A stretch of DNA of 64,000 bases from Methylobacterium sp. (GTDB taxonomy: Bacteria > Pseudomonadota > Alphaproteobacteria > Rhizobiales > Beijerinckiaceae): contig PERO01000008.1 in the NCBI GenBank assembly GCA_002928875.1, positions 113,814-177,813 on the forward strand, given 5' to 3'. Shown piece after piece: positions 26,475-35,029 of the stretch. Numbering within the stretch: position 1 is the stretch's first letter; the number at the start of each line of letters is the position of its first letter. The notes under the pieces were generated by a model that saw nothing but the letters and a program-made list of their open reading frames with translations, was not told the DNA's origin and made no database searches. Made by a program: the position numbers and the translations under genes.

Positions 26475-27682
26475 CGCGCCAGCCAGCGCAGCATGCCTTG
26501 CGCCGCCGCGTTCCCGGTCGCAAAAGTGGCCTGCAGCAGGTAGCCGCCCGTGGGGGCATCCCAATCGAGCATTTCACCCGCAACGAAGGTACCGGGCCGG
26601 ACCTGCAGCATGAAATCGGGGCTCAGCGCCCCGAAGCGCACGCCGCCCGCGGTGGAAATCGCGCGTTCGAGCCCCGCCATGCCGGTGATCGGCACGGGGC
26701 AGGCCTTGATGCGCCGCGCGAGACCCTGCGGCCCTTCATCCGCGAGCTTCTTCCCATCGCGAAACGCCGCCTCGTGGAGAAGCGCGACCTGCACGGCCGA
26801 GAGGCCCGCCCCTTTCCGCAGCCGGTTCGCGAGGCTGTCGCCCTTCCGGCCCTCCGAAAGCCGGCGCAGCAGCGCGGGATGTGTCAGATCGGGCCGAAAA
26901 TCCAGCATCAGCGTCACGCGACCCTGCGCGAGGCCGGCACGGATGGCGGACGAAAGCGCGTAGATCGCCCCGCCTTCGAGGCCTTTCTCCGTCACCACCG
27001 CCTCGCCGATGACGCCCGTCGCGCCAACCGCGAAATCCGTGCGCTTCAGCGGCTCACCCGCCCGTTCGCGCATCTTCGCGGTCCACGCGGCGAGCACCCC
27101 GACATTCGAGGCGAGCATCGGCGTGATTTCCACGCCAGCCCCGCCAAGGATCGTAGTCCAGCGCCCGTCCGATCCGAGGCGCGGCCAGCTCGCGCCGCCC
27201 AAAGCGAGCAGGGTCGCATCGGCCCGGATCGAAACCGGGCCATCGGGCGTCGCGAAGCTCAGCGCGCCGGTCTCGTCCCAACCCCGCCAGTCATGCCGGA
27301 AGCGGAACGCCACACGCAGCGATTCCAGCCGCCGCAACCAGGCGCGCAGCATGGGTGACGCTTTCATCGCTTGGGGAAAGACGCGGCCGCTCGTGCCGAT
27401 GAATGTCGTCTCGCCGAGGTCGCGCGCGAAATCGCGCAAGGCATCGGGTGGAAACGCGCGGATCGCCCGCTCCAGCGCATCGGGCAGATCCGGATAGCGC
27501 CCGAGAAAGCGTTCCAGAGGTTCGGAATGCGTGAGGTTCAGCCCGCCGCGCCCCGCCATCAGGAATTTCCGGCCGGGCGAGGGCATGCGATCGAACACCG
27601 TGACGCCAAGGCCGGCGCTGGCGAGCCGTTCTGCCGCGAAGAGCCCGGCCGGGCCGCCGCCGATGATGGCGATGGAAGACAT
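26471..27682 (-). CDS. FAD-dependent oxidoreductase of the HI0933/YhiN family (TIGR03862-like)
   Basis: 403-residue flavoprotein. Dinucleotide-binding motif IIGGGPAGLFAAERLASAG (residues 6-24), GRKFLMAGRGGLNLTHSEP (about 39) characteristic of the HI0933 family, second glycine motif LALGGASWPRLGSDG (about 165) and the C-terminal FVAGEMLDWDAPTGGYLLQ closing the FAD site. Length near 400 and an LTHSEP rather than LTHS-N segment fit the TIGR03862 branch. The physiological substrate of this family is not established. Convergent with, and 4 nt overlapping, the ABC-F gene. Confidence 0.85.
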   Translation of the reverse strand: MSSIAIIGGGPAGLFAAERLASAGLGVTVFDRMPSPGRKFLMAGRGGLNLTHSEPLERFLGRYPDLPDALERAIRAFPPDALRDFARDLGETTFIGTSGRVFPQAMKASPMLRAWLRRLESLRVAFRFRHDWRGWDETGALSFATPDGPVSIRADATLLALGGASWPRLGSDGRWTTILGGAGVEITPMLASNVGVLAAWTAKMRERAGEPLKRTDFAVGATGVIGEAVVTEKGLEGGAIYALSSAIRAGLAQGRVTLMLDFRPDLTHPALLRRLSEGRKGDSLANRLRKGAGLSAVQVALLHEAAFRDGKKLADEGPQGLARRIKACPVPITGMAGLERAISTAGGVRFGALSPDFMLQVRPGTFVAGEMLDWDAPTGGYLLQATFATGNAAAQGMLRWLAR

Positions 27683-27756
27683 CGGATCGCTCTCAGACCG
27701 AACAATGAAGCAAGGTCAAGGGCTTCACGGGAAAGGCCGAGCCCGGCCGGCACCGG

Positions 27757-28347
27757 TCATGTCTGCGCGCCATAGCGGGCGAAGGCCTGCGCGACCTGCT
27801 CATAGACGCCGCGCTTGAACGGCACGATGAGGCCCGGCAGGTTCTCGATGCGATCCCAGCGCCAATCCGCGAATTCCGGACGGTGCGAGCCGCCGCCCGG
27901 CGCCTGCACGTTGATTTCGCCTTCATCGCCCGTGAAGCGGAAGGCAAACCATTTCTGCGTCTGCCCGCGATAGCGGCCCTTCAGCGCCCGCCCCATCACC
28001 TCGAGCGGCAGATCGTAGCGATACCATTCGGGCGCTTCGGCGATCAGTTCCACGGAGCGGATGTTGGTTTCCTCGTAGAGTTCGCGCAAGGCGGCCTGCA
28101 GCGGATCCTCGCCGGGATCGATGCCCCCCTGCGGCATCTGCCAGGCGTAGCCGCCCTCATGCGCGGCCCCCATCTTGTCCGTCCGGCGCTTGCCCACGAA
28201 GACGAGGCCCGCCGCATTGAACAGGGCCACGCCCACGCAGGCGCGATAGGGGAGATGGGTGATGTCCCGAGCCATGGAATCTTTCTTCTTGATTTTCTTT
28301 TTGGCCTTCACAGCCACAAAATCAATGCGGGAAAAGACAGTCACCAT
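27757..28347 (-). CDS. rppH: RppH, RNA 5'-pyrophosphohydrolase (Nudix)
   Basis: Nudix hydrolase that removes pyrophosphate from mRNA 5' ends and so starts decay. Nudix box [22 protein letters not shown] (GX5EX7REUXEEXGU) is complete, and WQMPQGGID and [13 protein letters not shown] are RppH-specific. Start choice is uncertain: ATG 28347 has a strong GGAGGAG 7 nt upstream and adds a lysine-rich leader ([11 protein letters not shown]), giving 196 residues; ATG 28275 ([15 protein letters not shown]) gives the usual family length of 172. Same neighbours (deacetylase, S41 protease) occur beside rppH in other Rhizobiales. Confidence 0.9.
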   Translation of the reverse strand: MVTVFSRIDFVAVKAKKKIKKKDSMARDITHLPYRACVGVALFNAAGLVFVGKRRTDKMGAAHEGGYAWQMPQGGIDPGEDPLQAALRELYEETNIRSVELIAEAPEWYRYDLPLEVMGRALKGRYRGQTQKWFAFRFTGDEGEINVQAPGGGSHRPEFADWRWDRIENLPGLIVPFKRGVYEQVAQAFARYGAQT

Positions 28348-28371
28348 GGCTTCTCCTCCGTTTTTCCGCAA

Positions 28372-29565
28372 TCAGGGCTTGCGCGCTCCGAGAATGGCGC
28401 TCAGCGGCGCGATCACGAGATTGCGCTGGGCAAGCTCGGCCTCCCAGTTCACCAGGGCTTCGATATTCGCCGCGAGCGCCGGCACGGTGATGACGGCCCG
28501 GCCCTGCCGCAGCGCGATCGCCTCGGCTTCGGCCAGCAATTGCGCCAGCGGGCGCGCGGCGCCGGTGGGATCGGTGGTGCGATCGGCGCGCAGGATCGGC
28601 AGATTGATGCGCGCGGCGATGTCGCCGGCCGCACTGCGGGCCACCGAACCATCATCGAGGAACAGGAGACCGCGCCGTCCGATTTCGTCCATCACCGGTT
28701 GCAGCGCCTGCGGGGTCGTCAGCAGCTTGCCGCCCATGTAGTTCATCAGGCCGACATAGCCGGGGAAACGCGTCATCAGCCAGTGCAGGCGGTCGATGTT
28801 CTCCTTCGCCGCGCTGCTCGCCTGCAGCGTGTGCGGGCCGGGATCGCTATCGGGAAAATCGAAGGGCTCCATCGGGACCTGGAGCAGGATTTCGTGACCA
28901 TCGCGCCGCGCCCGCGCGACCTGCGTCTCGAGGTCGCGGCCATAGGGGGCGAAAGCCAGCGTGAATTCGCCGGGCAGACGACCGATGGCATCGGCGGTCG
29001 TGCGGGCGCTGACGCCGACACCGGTGAGCACCACGGCGATGCGCGGTTTCGACGTCGCGGCGAAGGGGCGAGCGTAGTGCTGGCGCGGCGTGGTGCCATC
29101 CTCGGCGACGCGCGGCAGCAGGCCCAGCGGAATGCGTTCGGCGAGGCGCGGATCGGGCGCTGCCGCCAGCGTCACGCGATCGGATCGCGCGGCTTCGGGC
29201 ACACGGATGACGGAAGCGCCGGGCGCCTGCCCCCCATTCTGCCGGACGACACGCACGCCGCTTTCCGTTTCGACCTGCGCGGCGCTGGTGCGTCCACCCT
29301 CAGGGTTAGCGCTGGCGGGTGGGGCCGGAACCTCGACGCTGGCGCGGTCGGTGCGATCCGCCGAGGGCGTCCCGTTGCGCTCGATCGGCACGATCGCGAC
29401 CGGCAATCCGGCGCGGCGGCTGGACTGGATGGCGGCAAAGACCAGAAAGACGGCGATGCAGAGCGAGACGACGGCCAGCAACACCCGGCGCACGGCAAAA
29501 CCTTTCGGTTTTCCCGCCGCTTTCGACTTCGCGCCGAGCGGAGTTGCGAGGCTCTCGAACGCCAT
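28372..29565 (-). CDS. Divergent polysaccharide deacetylase family protein (YibQ-like)
   Basis: 397 residues. One N-terminal transmembrane anchor (about 28-48, VRRVLLAVVSLCIAVFLVF), a Pro/Ala-rich periplasmic linker to about residue 150, then the divergent deacetylase domain: RIAVVLTGVGVSARTTADAI, FTLAFAPYGRDLETQVARAR, HEILLQVPMEPFDFPDSDPGP, and LFLDDGS. The usual first-motif aspartates are largely replaced, as normal in this family. ATG 29565 has AGGAG upstream. Probably a cell-envelope protein acting with the adjacent peptidase genes; catalytic activity unproven. Confidence 0.88.
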   Translation of the reverse strand: MAFESLATPLGAKSKAAGKPKGFAVRRVLLAVVSLCIAVFLVFAAIQSSRRAGLPVAIVPIERNGTPSADRTDRASVEVPAPPASANPEGGRTSAAQVETESGVRVVRQNGGQAPGASVIRVPEAARSDRVTLAAAPDPRLAERIPLGLLPRVAEDGTTPRQHYARPFAATSKPRIAVVLTGVGVSARTTADAIGRLPGEFTLAFAPYGRDLETQVARARRDGHEILLQVPMEPFDFPDSDPGPHTLQASSAAKENIDRLHWLMTRFPGYVGLMNYMGGKLLTTPQALQPVMDEIGRRGLLFLDDGSVARSAAGDIAARINLPILRADRTTDPTGAARPLAQLLAEAEAIALRQGRAVITVPALAANIEALVNWEAELAQRNLVIAPLSAILGARKP

Positions 29566-29680
29566 GGGGCTCCTGTGCGCAACGCCGACACCGAAGGGTG
29601 CCACGCTGCTTCCACTCCAAGTGGTAAAGAGCCGTGGTTAATGATCGTTGAAGAAAGCGCGATCCGGACCGAGAATCTGG

Positions 29681-29718
29681 CCAAAAACGGCAACGGCCGG
29701 CTCGAGGAGAGCCGGCCG
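29681..29718 (-). terminator. Terminator after the S41 protease gene
   Basis: Perfect 10-bp stem CGGCCGGCTC / GAGCCGGCCG (29694-29703, 29709-29718) with 5-nt loop; on the - strand it is followed by GTTGCCGTTTTTGG. It lies 36 nt after the S41 gene stop. Confidence 0.7.
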
Positions 29719-29753
29719 CAGCAAATTCCGGATCAACCGACGAGAAAAGGCCG

Positions 29754-31124
29754 TCAGTTCTTCTTCTCGGCCGGCTTGCCGACATTGGCGCGCGCCTCGG
29801 GCTTCGCCGCCTTCGGCGTCACCGCCACGCCCTCGCCCGGGTTCTCGCGGCTCACCTCGCCGCGCAGGAACTTCGCGGCCCAGATGATCTGCGTATCCTT
29901 CGCGCGATCCGGCGGAACGTAGCCGGACGAACCGCCCTGCTCTTCCTCGTTGACCTTGATATGCCCGCGAATGCCGCTCTCGCCCTTGATTTCATAGCGG
30001 GCGCGATCGGCTTCCGGCACATCCTGCTGCACCACGAAATCCGGCGTGATGCCCTTGCCCTGGATGGAACGGCCGGACGGCGTGTAATAGAGTTGCGTCG
30101 TGAGCTTCAGCGCGAAATTGCCGCGCATCTGGAAGATCGACTGCACCGAACCCTTGCCGAAGGACCGCGTGCCGACAATCGTCGCGCGCTCCTGATCCTG
30201 CAGCGCGCCGGCGACGATTTCCGACGCCGAGGCCGAGCCGCCATTGATCAGCACCACCACCTTCTTGCCGCCGGTGACGTCACCGGGCTTGGCGAGCGCG
30301 CGGCTCGTCTGGTCGTTGGTCTTGCCGCGCGTCGAGACGATCTCGCCCCCTTCGAGGAAGCTGTCGGCCACGAAGATCGCCTGATCGAGCAGGCCGCCGG
30401 GATTGTTGCGCAGGTCGAGGATGAAGCCCTTGAGCTTGTCCGCGCCGATCTCGTTGGTGAGGCGGGTGATTTCCTTGCGCAGGCCCTCGTTGGTCTGCTC
30501 GTTGAAGGAGCCGATGCGCAGGTAGCCGATATCGTCGCCTTCCTTCTGGGCGCGCACGACCGGCGGCCGGATGATGTCGCGGACAATGGTGACATCGACG
30601 ACGTCGCGCTTGTTGCGCAGGAGCTTCAGCTTCACCTCCGTGCCGCGCGGACCCTTCATCTTGTCGACGGCCTGGGTGAGGGTGAGGCCCTGCACCTGCT
30701 CCTCGTTGATGTGGGTGATGAGGTCGTTCGCCTGGATGCCGGCTTTCGCCGCGGGTGATTCGTCGAAGGGCGTGACGACCTTCACGAGGCCCTCTTCCAT
30801 CTGCACCTCGATGCCGAGCCCGCCGAATTCGCCGCGGGTCTGCTGCTGCATCTCGAGGTTCGATTTCTGGTCAAGGAAGCTCGAATGCGGATCGAGCGAC
30901 TGGACCATGCCGTTGATGGCGGCCTCGATCAGCTTCGCTTCATCCGGCTTGTCCACGTAATCGGAGCGAATCTTGTCAAAGACTTCGCCGAACAGCGTCA
31001 GGCGGCGGTAGGTATCCGACGCCGCCGCATTGGCCGACATGCTGAACCGGACCTCGTCGATCGCCACGAGCGCGATCGCACCCAGCGCGGCACCGGAGAG
31101 GAAGAGAGGAAGTTTGCGCATCAT
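29754..31124 (-). CDS. ctpA: S41 family C-terminal processing peptidase
   Basis: 456-residue periplasmic serine protease. N-terminal signal/anchor (KLPLFLSGAALGAIALVAI), a PDZ domain (about 85-165, GIEVQMEEGLVKVVTPFDESPAAKAGI), then the S41 core: LRNNPGGLLDQA, catalytic Ser in NGGSASASEIVAGAL and catalytic Lys about 25 residues later in GTRSFGKGSVQ. It starts at ATGATG overlapping the stop of the EnvC-like gene, so both are co-translated; CtpA and EnvC-type proteins both act on peptidoglycan remodelling. Confidence 0.94.
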   Translation of the reverse strand: MMRKLPLFLSGAALGAIALVAIDEVRFSMSANAAASDTYRRLTLFGEVFDKIRSDYVDKPDEAKLIEAAINGMVQSLDPHSSFLDQKSNLEMQQQTRGEFGGLGIEVQMEEGLVKVVTPFDESPAAKAGIQANDLITHINEEQVQGLTLTQAVDKMKGPRGTEVKLKLLRNKRDVVDVTIVRDIIRPPVVRAQKEGDDIGYLRIGSFNEQTNEGLRKEITRLTNEIGADKLKGFILDLRNNPGGLLDQAIFVADSFLEGGEIVSTRGKTNDQTSRALAKPGDVTGGKKVVVLINGGSASASEIVAGALQDQERATIVGTRSFGKGSVQSIFQMRGNFALKLTTQLYYTPSGRSIQGKGITPDFVVQQDVPEADRARYEIKGESGIRGHIKVNEEEQGGSSGYVPPDRAKDTQIIWAAKFLRGEVSRENPGEGVAVTPKAAKPEARANVGKPAEKKN

Positions 31125-32425
31125 CCACGGGCCTTTTCGGCTGATTGGGGGAGCCACCATGGGGCCGGATCCACCGGCGCACCATCTTTCCGGAACTCAA
31201 CGTAAAGCGCCGGACGGGAAGACGCAACGTTCTCGCCGGGCTGTATGGCAGGAGAAAGGCCGAGATTGCCCAAGGGCTCTCCTGCCAGAACAAATTGCCC
31301 GATCTCGACCGAAAGGCGACCCAGCCCCGCCATCACAATGTGGTGACCCGCGCCGACATTGAGAATGACGAGCTGGCCATAACCGCGATAGGGCCCGGCG
31401 AAATGCACCCAGGCATCGGCCGGCGCCACCACGGTCGCATCGCGGATCGACTGGATGGTGATGCCGCGCTCCGTGCCGCCGACCGCGTCGGGCTGGCCGA
31501 ATTGCCGGATGATGCTGCCGGAAACCGGCATGGGAATCTGCCCGCGCAGTTCCGCGAAAGGCCGGCGCGGCTGCAGGCGGGTGCCGGCCGCGACGTTTGG
31601 CTGCAGGCTCGCGACCTGATCGGCGCCCCGCACCGGCGGCGGGGCACGGCGCGCGAATTCCACCGCCTGGGGCGAACCGACGATCTCGTTCTCCGAGCGC
31701 GCGATCAGATCCCGCAGCGAGCGCGCCTCGCGCGACAGCGTCGCGATCCGCTGCTTCTCCGCCTCGAGCTGGTTGCGGTTCAGGCCGATCTGTCGCTGGC
31801 GATTGTCGATGAGTTCGGCGAGCCTCGTGCGCTCGGCGGCGATCTGGTCGCGTTCGAGGGCGAGCCGCTGGCGCGTATCCGTGGCATCGCGACGCAGATC
31901 CGCCAGCAGCCTCAGATCCTTGACGAGCGCCAGCGCCTCGTCCCGCAATTCGGGCACGACGGCCCCGAGCAGGATCGCCGCGCGCATCGAGGAGAGCACA
32001 TCCTCCGGCGCGACCAGCAAGGCGGGCGGCGCGCGCCGGCCGATGCGCTGCATGGCCGCCAGCACCTCGACCGTTACCCGCTCGCGCGCGAGGAGCGAGA
32101 GGCGCAGGGCATTCTCCTGCGCGGTGATGCGTTCGAGCCGGCTTTCGGCCTCGGCCATGCGATCCTCGGCGGCGCGGACCTTGCGGGCCACGTCGACCAG
32201 CTGGCCGCGCATGGCCTGCGCCTCGTTGGAGAGGTTCTCGATCTCGTAGCCGAGGCGCTTCTGCTCGAAGGTGGAGCGCTCGATCTCCCGCTCGACGCCG
32301 AGCAGCTTGTCGGGACCCGGCGCGCTGGCGCCCTCCGCCGGTGCCGGCGCCTGGGCCATGGTGCGCGGCGCGATGGCGAGGAGCAGCGCGGCACAACAGG
32401 CGAAGCGATGGCGAATCACGCGCAT
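31121..32425 (-). CDS. EnvC-like murein hydrolase activator with degenerate LytM domain
   Basis: 434 residues: signal peptide (to about TMAQA), a long coiled coil (about residues 40-265) and a C-terminal M23/LytM fold (about 320-430). Zn ligands of active LytM enzymes are absent: the HxxxD position reads ERGITIQS and the final HxH strand reads LYVEFRK, though an HH pair remains in GAGHHIVMAG. This fits EnvC-type activators that switch on amidases instead of cutting peptidoglycan. ATG 32425 has GGGAG upstream. Genes rlmH and rsfS lie just upstream on the same strand. Confidence 0.88.
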   Translation of the reverse strand: MRVIRHRFACCAALLLAIAPRTMAQAPAPAEGASAPGPDKLLGVEREIERSTFEQKRLGYEIENLSNEAQAMRGQLVDVARKVRAAEDRMAEAESRLERITAQENALRLSLLARERVTVEVLAAMQRIGRRAPPALLVAPEDVLSSMRAAILLGAVVPELRDEALALVKDLRLLADLRRDATDTRQRLALERDQIAAERTRLAELIDNRQRQIGLNRNQLEAEKQRIATLSREARSLRDLIARSENEIVGSPQAVEFARRAPPPVRGADQVASLQPNVAAGTRLQPRRPFAELRGQIPMPVSGSIIRQFGQPDAVGGTERGITIQSIRDATVVAPADAWVHFAGPYRGYGQLVILNVGAGHHIVMAGLGRLSVEIGQFVLAGEPLGNLGLSPAIQPGENVASSRPALYVEFRKDGAPVDPAPWWLPQSAEKARG

Positions 32426-32453
32426 GCCGGCTCCCTTGCTCGCCCCCGGGGCA

Positions 32454-32936
32454 TCATGCCCGGTGATAGGGGTGGCCGGCAAGAATGGTTGCCGCGCGAT
32501 AGAGCTGCTCGGCCAGAAGCACCCGGACGATCTGGTGCGGCAGGGTCATCCGGCCGAAGGACAGGGCGAGATCGGCGTCGCGCAGCATCGACCCGGCGAG
32601 TCCATCCGCCCCGCCGATGACGAAGGCGATGCCCGGCACGTTGTCGGCCCGCCAATCCGCGATGCGGCCCGCGAAGGCCGCACTGTCGAGCGAGGGAGCA
32701 CGTTCGTCCAGCACCACGCGGCGATAGCCCGGCAGAATGGCCGCCCCGATCGCCACGGCCTCTTCGGCCTTGCGATCCTCATCGCGGCGCGCGGCGCTTT
32801 CGGAGAGTTCGACGACGCGGATGCCATCGAGCCCCAGCGCCCGGCCCAGCGGGCGGAAGCGTTCGAGATAGCGGTTCGAGAGGTCCCGCTCGGGCCCGGT
32901 CTTCATGCGCCCGATCGCCACGAGATCGATCTTCAA
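32454..32936 (-). CDS. rlmH: RlmH, 23S rRNA pseudouridine-1915 N3-methyltransferase
   Basis: 160-residue SPOUT methyltransferase, the normal RlmH length. SAM-binding and knot motifs are visible: FVIGGADGLAGSMLRDADLALSFG, then RMTLPHQIVRVLLAEQLYRAATILAGHPYHR, the invariant C-terminus. It modifies helix 69 of 23S rRNA on the assembled 70S ribosome. It follows rsfS by 12 nt, a common pairing. Confidence 0.96.
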   Translation of the reverse strand: MKIDLVAIGRMKTGPERDLSNRYLERFRPLGRALGLDGIRVVELSESAARRDEDRKAEEAVAIGAAILPGYRRVVLDERAPSLDSAAFAGRIADWRADNVPGIAFVIGGADGLAGSMLRDADLALSFGRMTLPHQIVRVLLAEQLYRAATILAGHPYHRA

Positions 32937-32948
32937 GGCGAATGGCCC

Positions 32949-33470
32949 TCAGCGGGGAGCCGCGTTCTTGCGGGCGGCTGTGCGGGCCGCCGGCTTGCGC
33001 ACAGGCGCCCGGCGCGGCTTGGCCGGGGCGTCGGCATCGCCGGCCGCCTCCGCCACGATCTTGCGCGCACGCTTGGGCTTTTCCGGCTCCTCGGGCGGCG
33101 CGCCCTCGAGCGGCCGGCCGATCCCCCAGAGTTTCTCGAGATTGTAGAAGCTGCGGACCTCCGGCCGGAAGAGATGCACGATCACATCGCCCGTATCGAT
33201 CAGCACCCAGTCGCAGACCGGCATCCCCTCCACGCGTGGCGAGGGCTGGCCCATCTCCTTGAGGGAGCCGATGATGCGTTCGGCGATCGCGCCGACATGG
33301 CGGTCGGACCGGCCCGACGCCACGATCATGGCATCGGCAATCGAGGTCTTTCCGGCGAGGTCGAGGGTGACGATGTCTTCGGCCTTGGCATCGTCGATGA
33401 TGCCATGCAGCGTCTCGGCGAGAGCCGCGGGCGACAGGGGCGCCACAGGGCGCTGGGGTGCGGGCTTCAT
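32949..33470 (-). CDS. rsfS: RsfS, ribosomal silencing factor
   Basis: 173 residues. The first 120 are the RsfS/Iojap fold with DIVTLDLAGKTSIADAMIVASGRSDRHVGAIAERI and DWVLIDTGDVIVHLFRPEVRSFYNLEKLW; this binds L14 and blocks subunit joining in starvation. A C-terminal extension of about 50 Lys/Arg/Ala/Pro-rich residues is added, which is common in Rhizobiales and probably disordered and RNA-binding. Lies before rlmH, and downstream of nadD and a DUF1217 gene. Confidence 0.95.
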   Translation of the reverse strand: MKPAPQRPVAPLSPAALAETLHGIIDDAKAEDIVTLDLAGKTSIADAMIVASGRSDRHVGAIAERIIGSLKEMGQPSPRVEGMPVCDWVLIDTGDVIVHLFRPEVRSFYNLEKLWGIGRPLEGAPPEEPEKPKRARKIVAEAAGDADAPAKPRRAPVRKPAARTAARKNAAPR

Positions 33471-33583
33471 CCCGGCTTCGGGCTTCGTGGTCAGGGTTCC
33501 GTTCTCCGGTTGCAGACGATCGAGCCGCGTCAGGCTACCCGATTCCTGCGCCTGACGGCACCGAAATTCAAGCCGGAAATGCC

Positions 33584-34318
33584 TCAGGCGAACATATCGA
33601 TGAGGCCGCCGCCCTCGTTCCGGCGCGTTTCGACATCCTTCAGCACCAGGAAGCGCTCGATCATGCTCTTCACATATTTGGTGTCGTTGAGCCTGGACAT
33701 ATCGACCTTGCTTTCGACGAGCACCTTCAGGCGTTCGATATTGGATCCGCTGACAGAGGCCGGCAGGCTGAGCGCGGTCTTCGCCACGTTGAACAGCACC
33801 GGATCGCCCAGGATCTCGTAGCCGTTCTTCACCTTGCCGATCTTCCGTTCGAAATAGAACGCTTCCTCGAGGTTAGGGCTCAGTCCGGCAATCTGATCCT
33901 CGTTCCGGGCGGATTGATAGCGCGCGATGATGTCCTTCTGCAGCGCCTCGCCCTTCAGCTTCGTGAGGCCTGACTTGAAGAAATCCAACGCCGAATTGAT
34001 CTCGCGGTAGCCGGGATTGGTCATGCGCTGCAGCAGCGCGCGGGGATCGCTGGGATCGTCTTTCATGATCTGCTTGATGCGCGCTGGGTACTGGATCTGA
34101 TCCTCGAGGTCATAGGCCTTGAGGACGAAGCGCATCAGCCGGCCGTCCTTGAAGACGTCATCGACCGATTGCAGGTTGGACACCTTGTTCCGGAAGTACT
34201 CGACCTCGCTCTTGATCGAGCTGCTCTTGGCGAGCTTTGCCGTGCTTTCGGCCATGTAGGCCGGCGTCAGCCGCTTGTAGACGGCAAACGAGGAAACAGA
34301 AACGCTCGACCCCAACAT
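33584..34318 (-). CDS. DUF1217 family protein
   Basis: 244-residue, mainly helical, soluble protein without signal peptide. Repeated elements KSEVEYFRNKVSNLQSVDDVFKDGRLMRFVLKAYDLE and the later FYFERKIGKVKNGYEILGDPVLFNVAKTAL match DUF1217, a family usually found in flagellar loci of Rhizobiales. The C-terminal third repeats the same theme (VDMSRLNDTKYVKSMIERFLVLKDVE). Here it sits between rsfS and nadD with no flagellar gene in view. Function unknown. Confidence 0.75.
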   Translation of the reverse strand: MLGSSVSVSSFAVYKRLTPAYMAESTAKLAKSSSIKSEVEYFRNKVSNLQSVDDVFKDGRLMRFVLKAYDLEDQIQYPARIKQIMKDDPSDPRALLQRMTNPGYREINSALDFFKSGLTKLKGEALQKDIIARYQSARNEDQIAGLSPNLEEAFYFERKIGKVKNGYEILGDPVLFNVAKTALSLPASVSGSNIERLKVLVESKVDMSRLNDTKYVKSMIERFLVLKDVETRRNEGGGLIDMFA

Positions 34319-34411
34319 TCGACCAATCCTTGATCTTGCTCCTTCCGTGATGCCAGACTTGGTTTAAGTTTCCCTTATCGGGATCGGCCGCATTTGCGAC
34401 GCAACGCCTTT

Positions 34412-35029
34412 TCAGCGATTTTTCGCGGTTTTCTCGCGAAGCGCCGTCGAGGATTGCGGCGAGCGCCTGCCGTGCAGGAACAGCCAGCGCGGTGCGGAGA
34501 GCCGGGGCAGCAGCCGCGCGTCGCTCTCGTCGATGCGGAAGCGCGCCAGCGCCCGCGCGGCGGGGCTCGCCGCCGCCTTCAGCGTGGAGCCGGGCCGATC
34601 GATGATCGCCATGGGCACGCGGGCGGCGATGTTCTCCCAGTTCTTCCAGCGGTGGAAATCCGCGAGATTGTCCGCCCCCATCAGCCAGACAAACCGCACC
34701 ATCGGCAGGCGCAGGCGCAGGAAGCGGATGGTCTGCTCGGTGTAGCGCGTGCCGATCTCGGCCTCGATGCCGGTGACGACCATGCGCCGGTCCGGCCCGA
34801 CGAGATCGCGGACAAGGGCCATGCGCGTTTCCTGCGCCGGCAGGCCGTTGGTCGATTTCAAGGGGTTGCCGGGCGTGACAATCCACCAGACCTGATCGAG
34901 CCCGAGGCGCCTGAGCGCCGTTTCGGCCACAAGCCGGTGCCCCTCATGCGGCGGGTTGAACGAGCCGCCGAACAGGCCGACGCGTAGGCCGGGCGATGTG
35001 GGGGGGAGGGAAATTCGACGGGTTATCAA
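34412..35029 (-). CDS. nadD: NadD, nicotinate-nucleotide adenylyltransferase
   Basis: About 205 residues; makes nicotinic acid adenine dinucleotide in NAD synthesis. The nucleotidyltransferase motif GLFGGSFNPPHEGHRL is complete, with VTPGNPLKS, FVWLMGADNLADFHRWKNW, but the C-terminal ISSTxIR motif is modified (RRSPQSSTALRE). No ATG or GTG precedes the domain: TTG 35029 overlaps the stop of the upstream AT-rich gene (TTGA), and TTG 35041 is the other option. The usual Rhizobiales start would be around RISLPP, where the codon is ATT. The start thus may have been altered by insertion of the AT-rich gene. Confidence 0.88.
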   Translation of the reverse strand: MITRRISLPPTSPGLRVGLFGGSFNPPHEGHRLVAETALRRLGLDQVWWIVTPGNPLKSTNGLPAQETRMALVRDLVGPDRRMVVTGIEAEIGTRYTEQTIRFLRLRLPMVRFVWLMGADNLADFHRWKNWENIAARVPMAIIDRPGSTLKAAASPAARALARFRIDESDARLLPRLSAPRWLFLHGRRSPQSSTALREKTAKNR

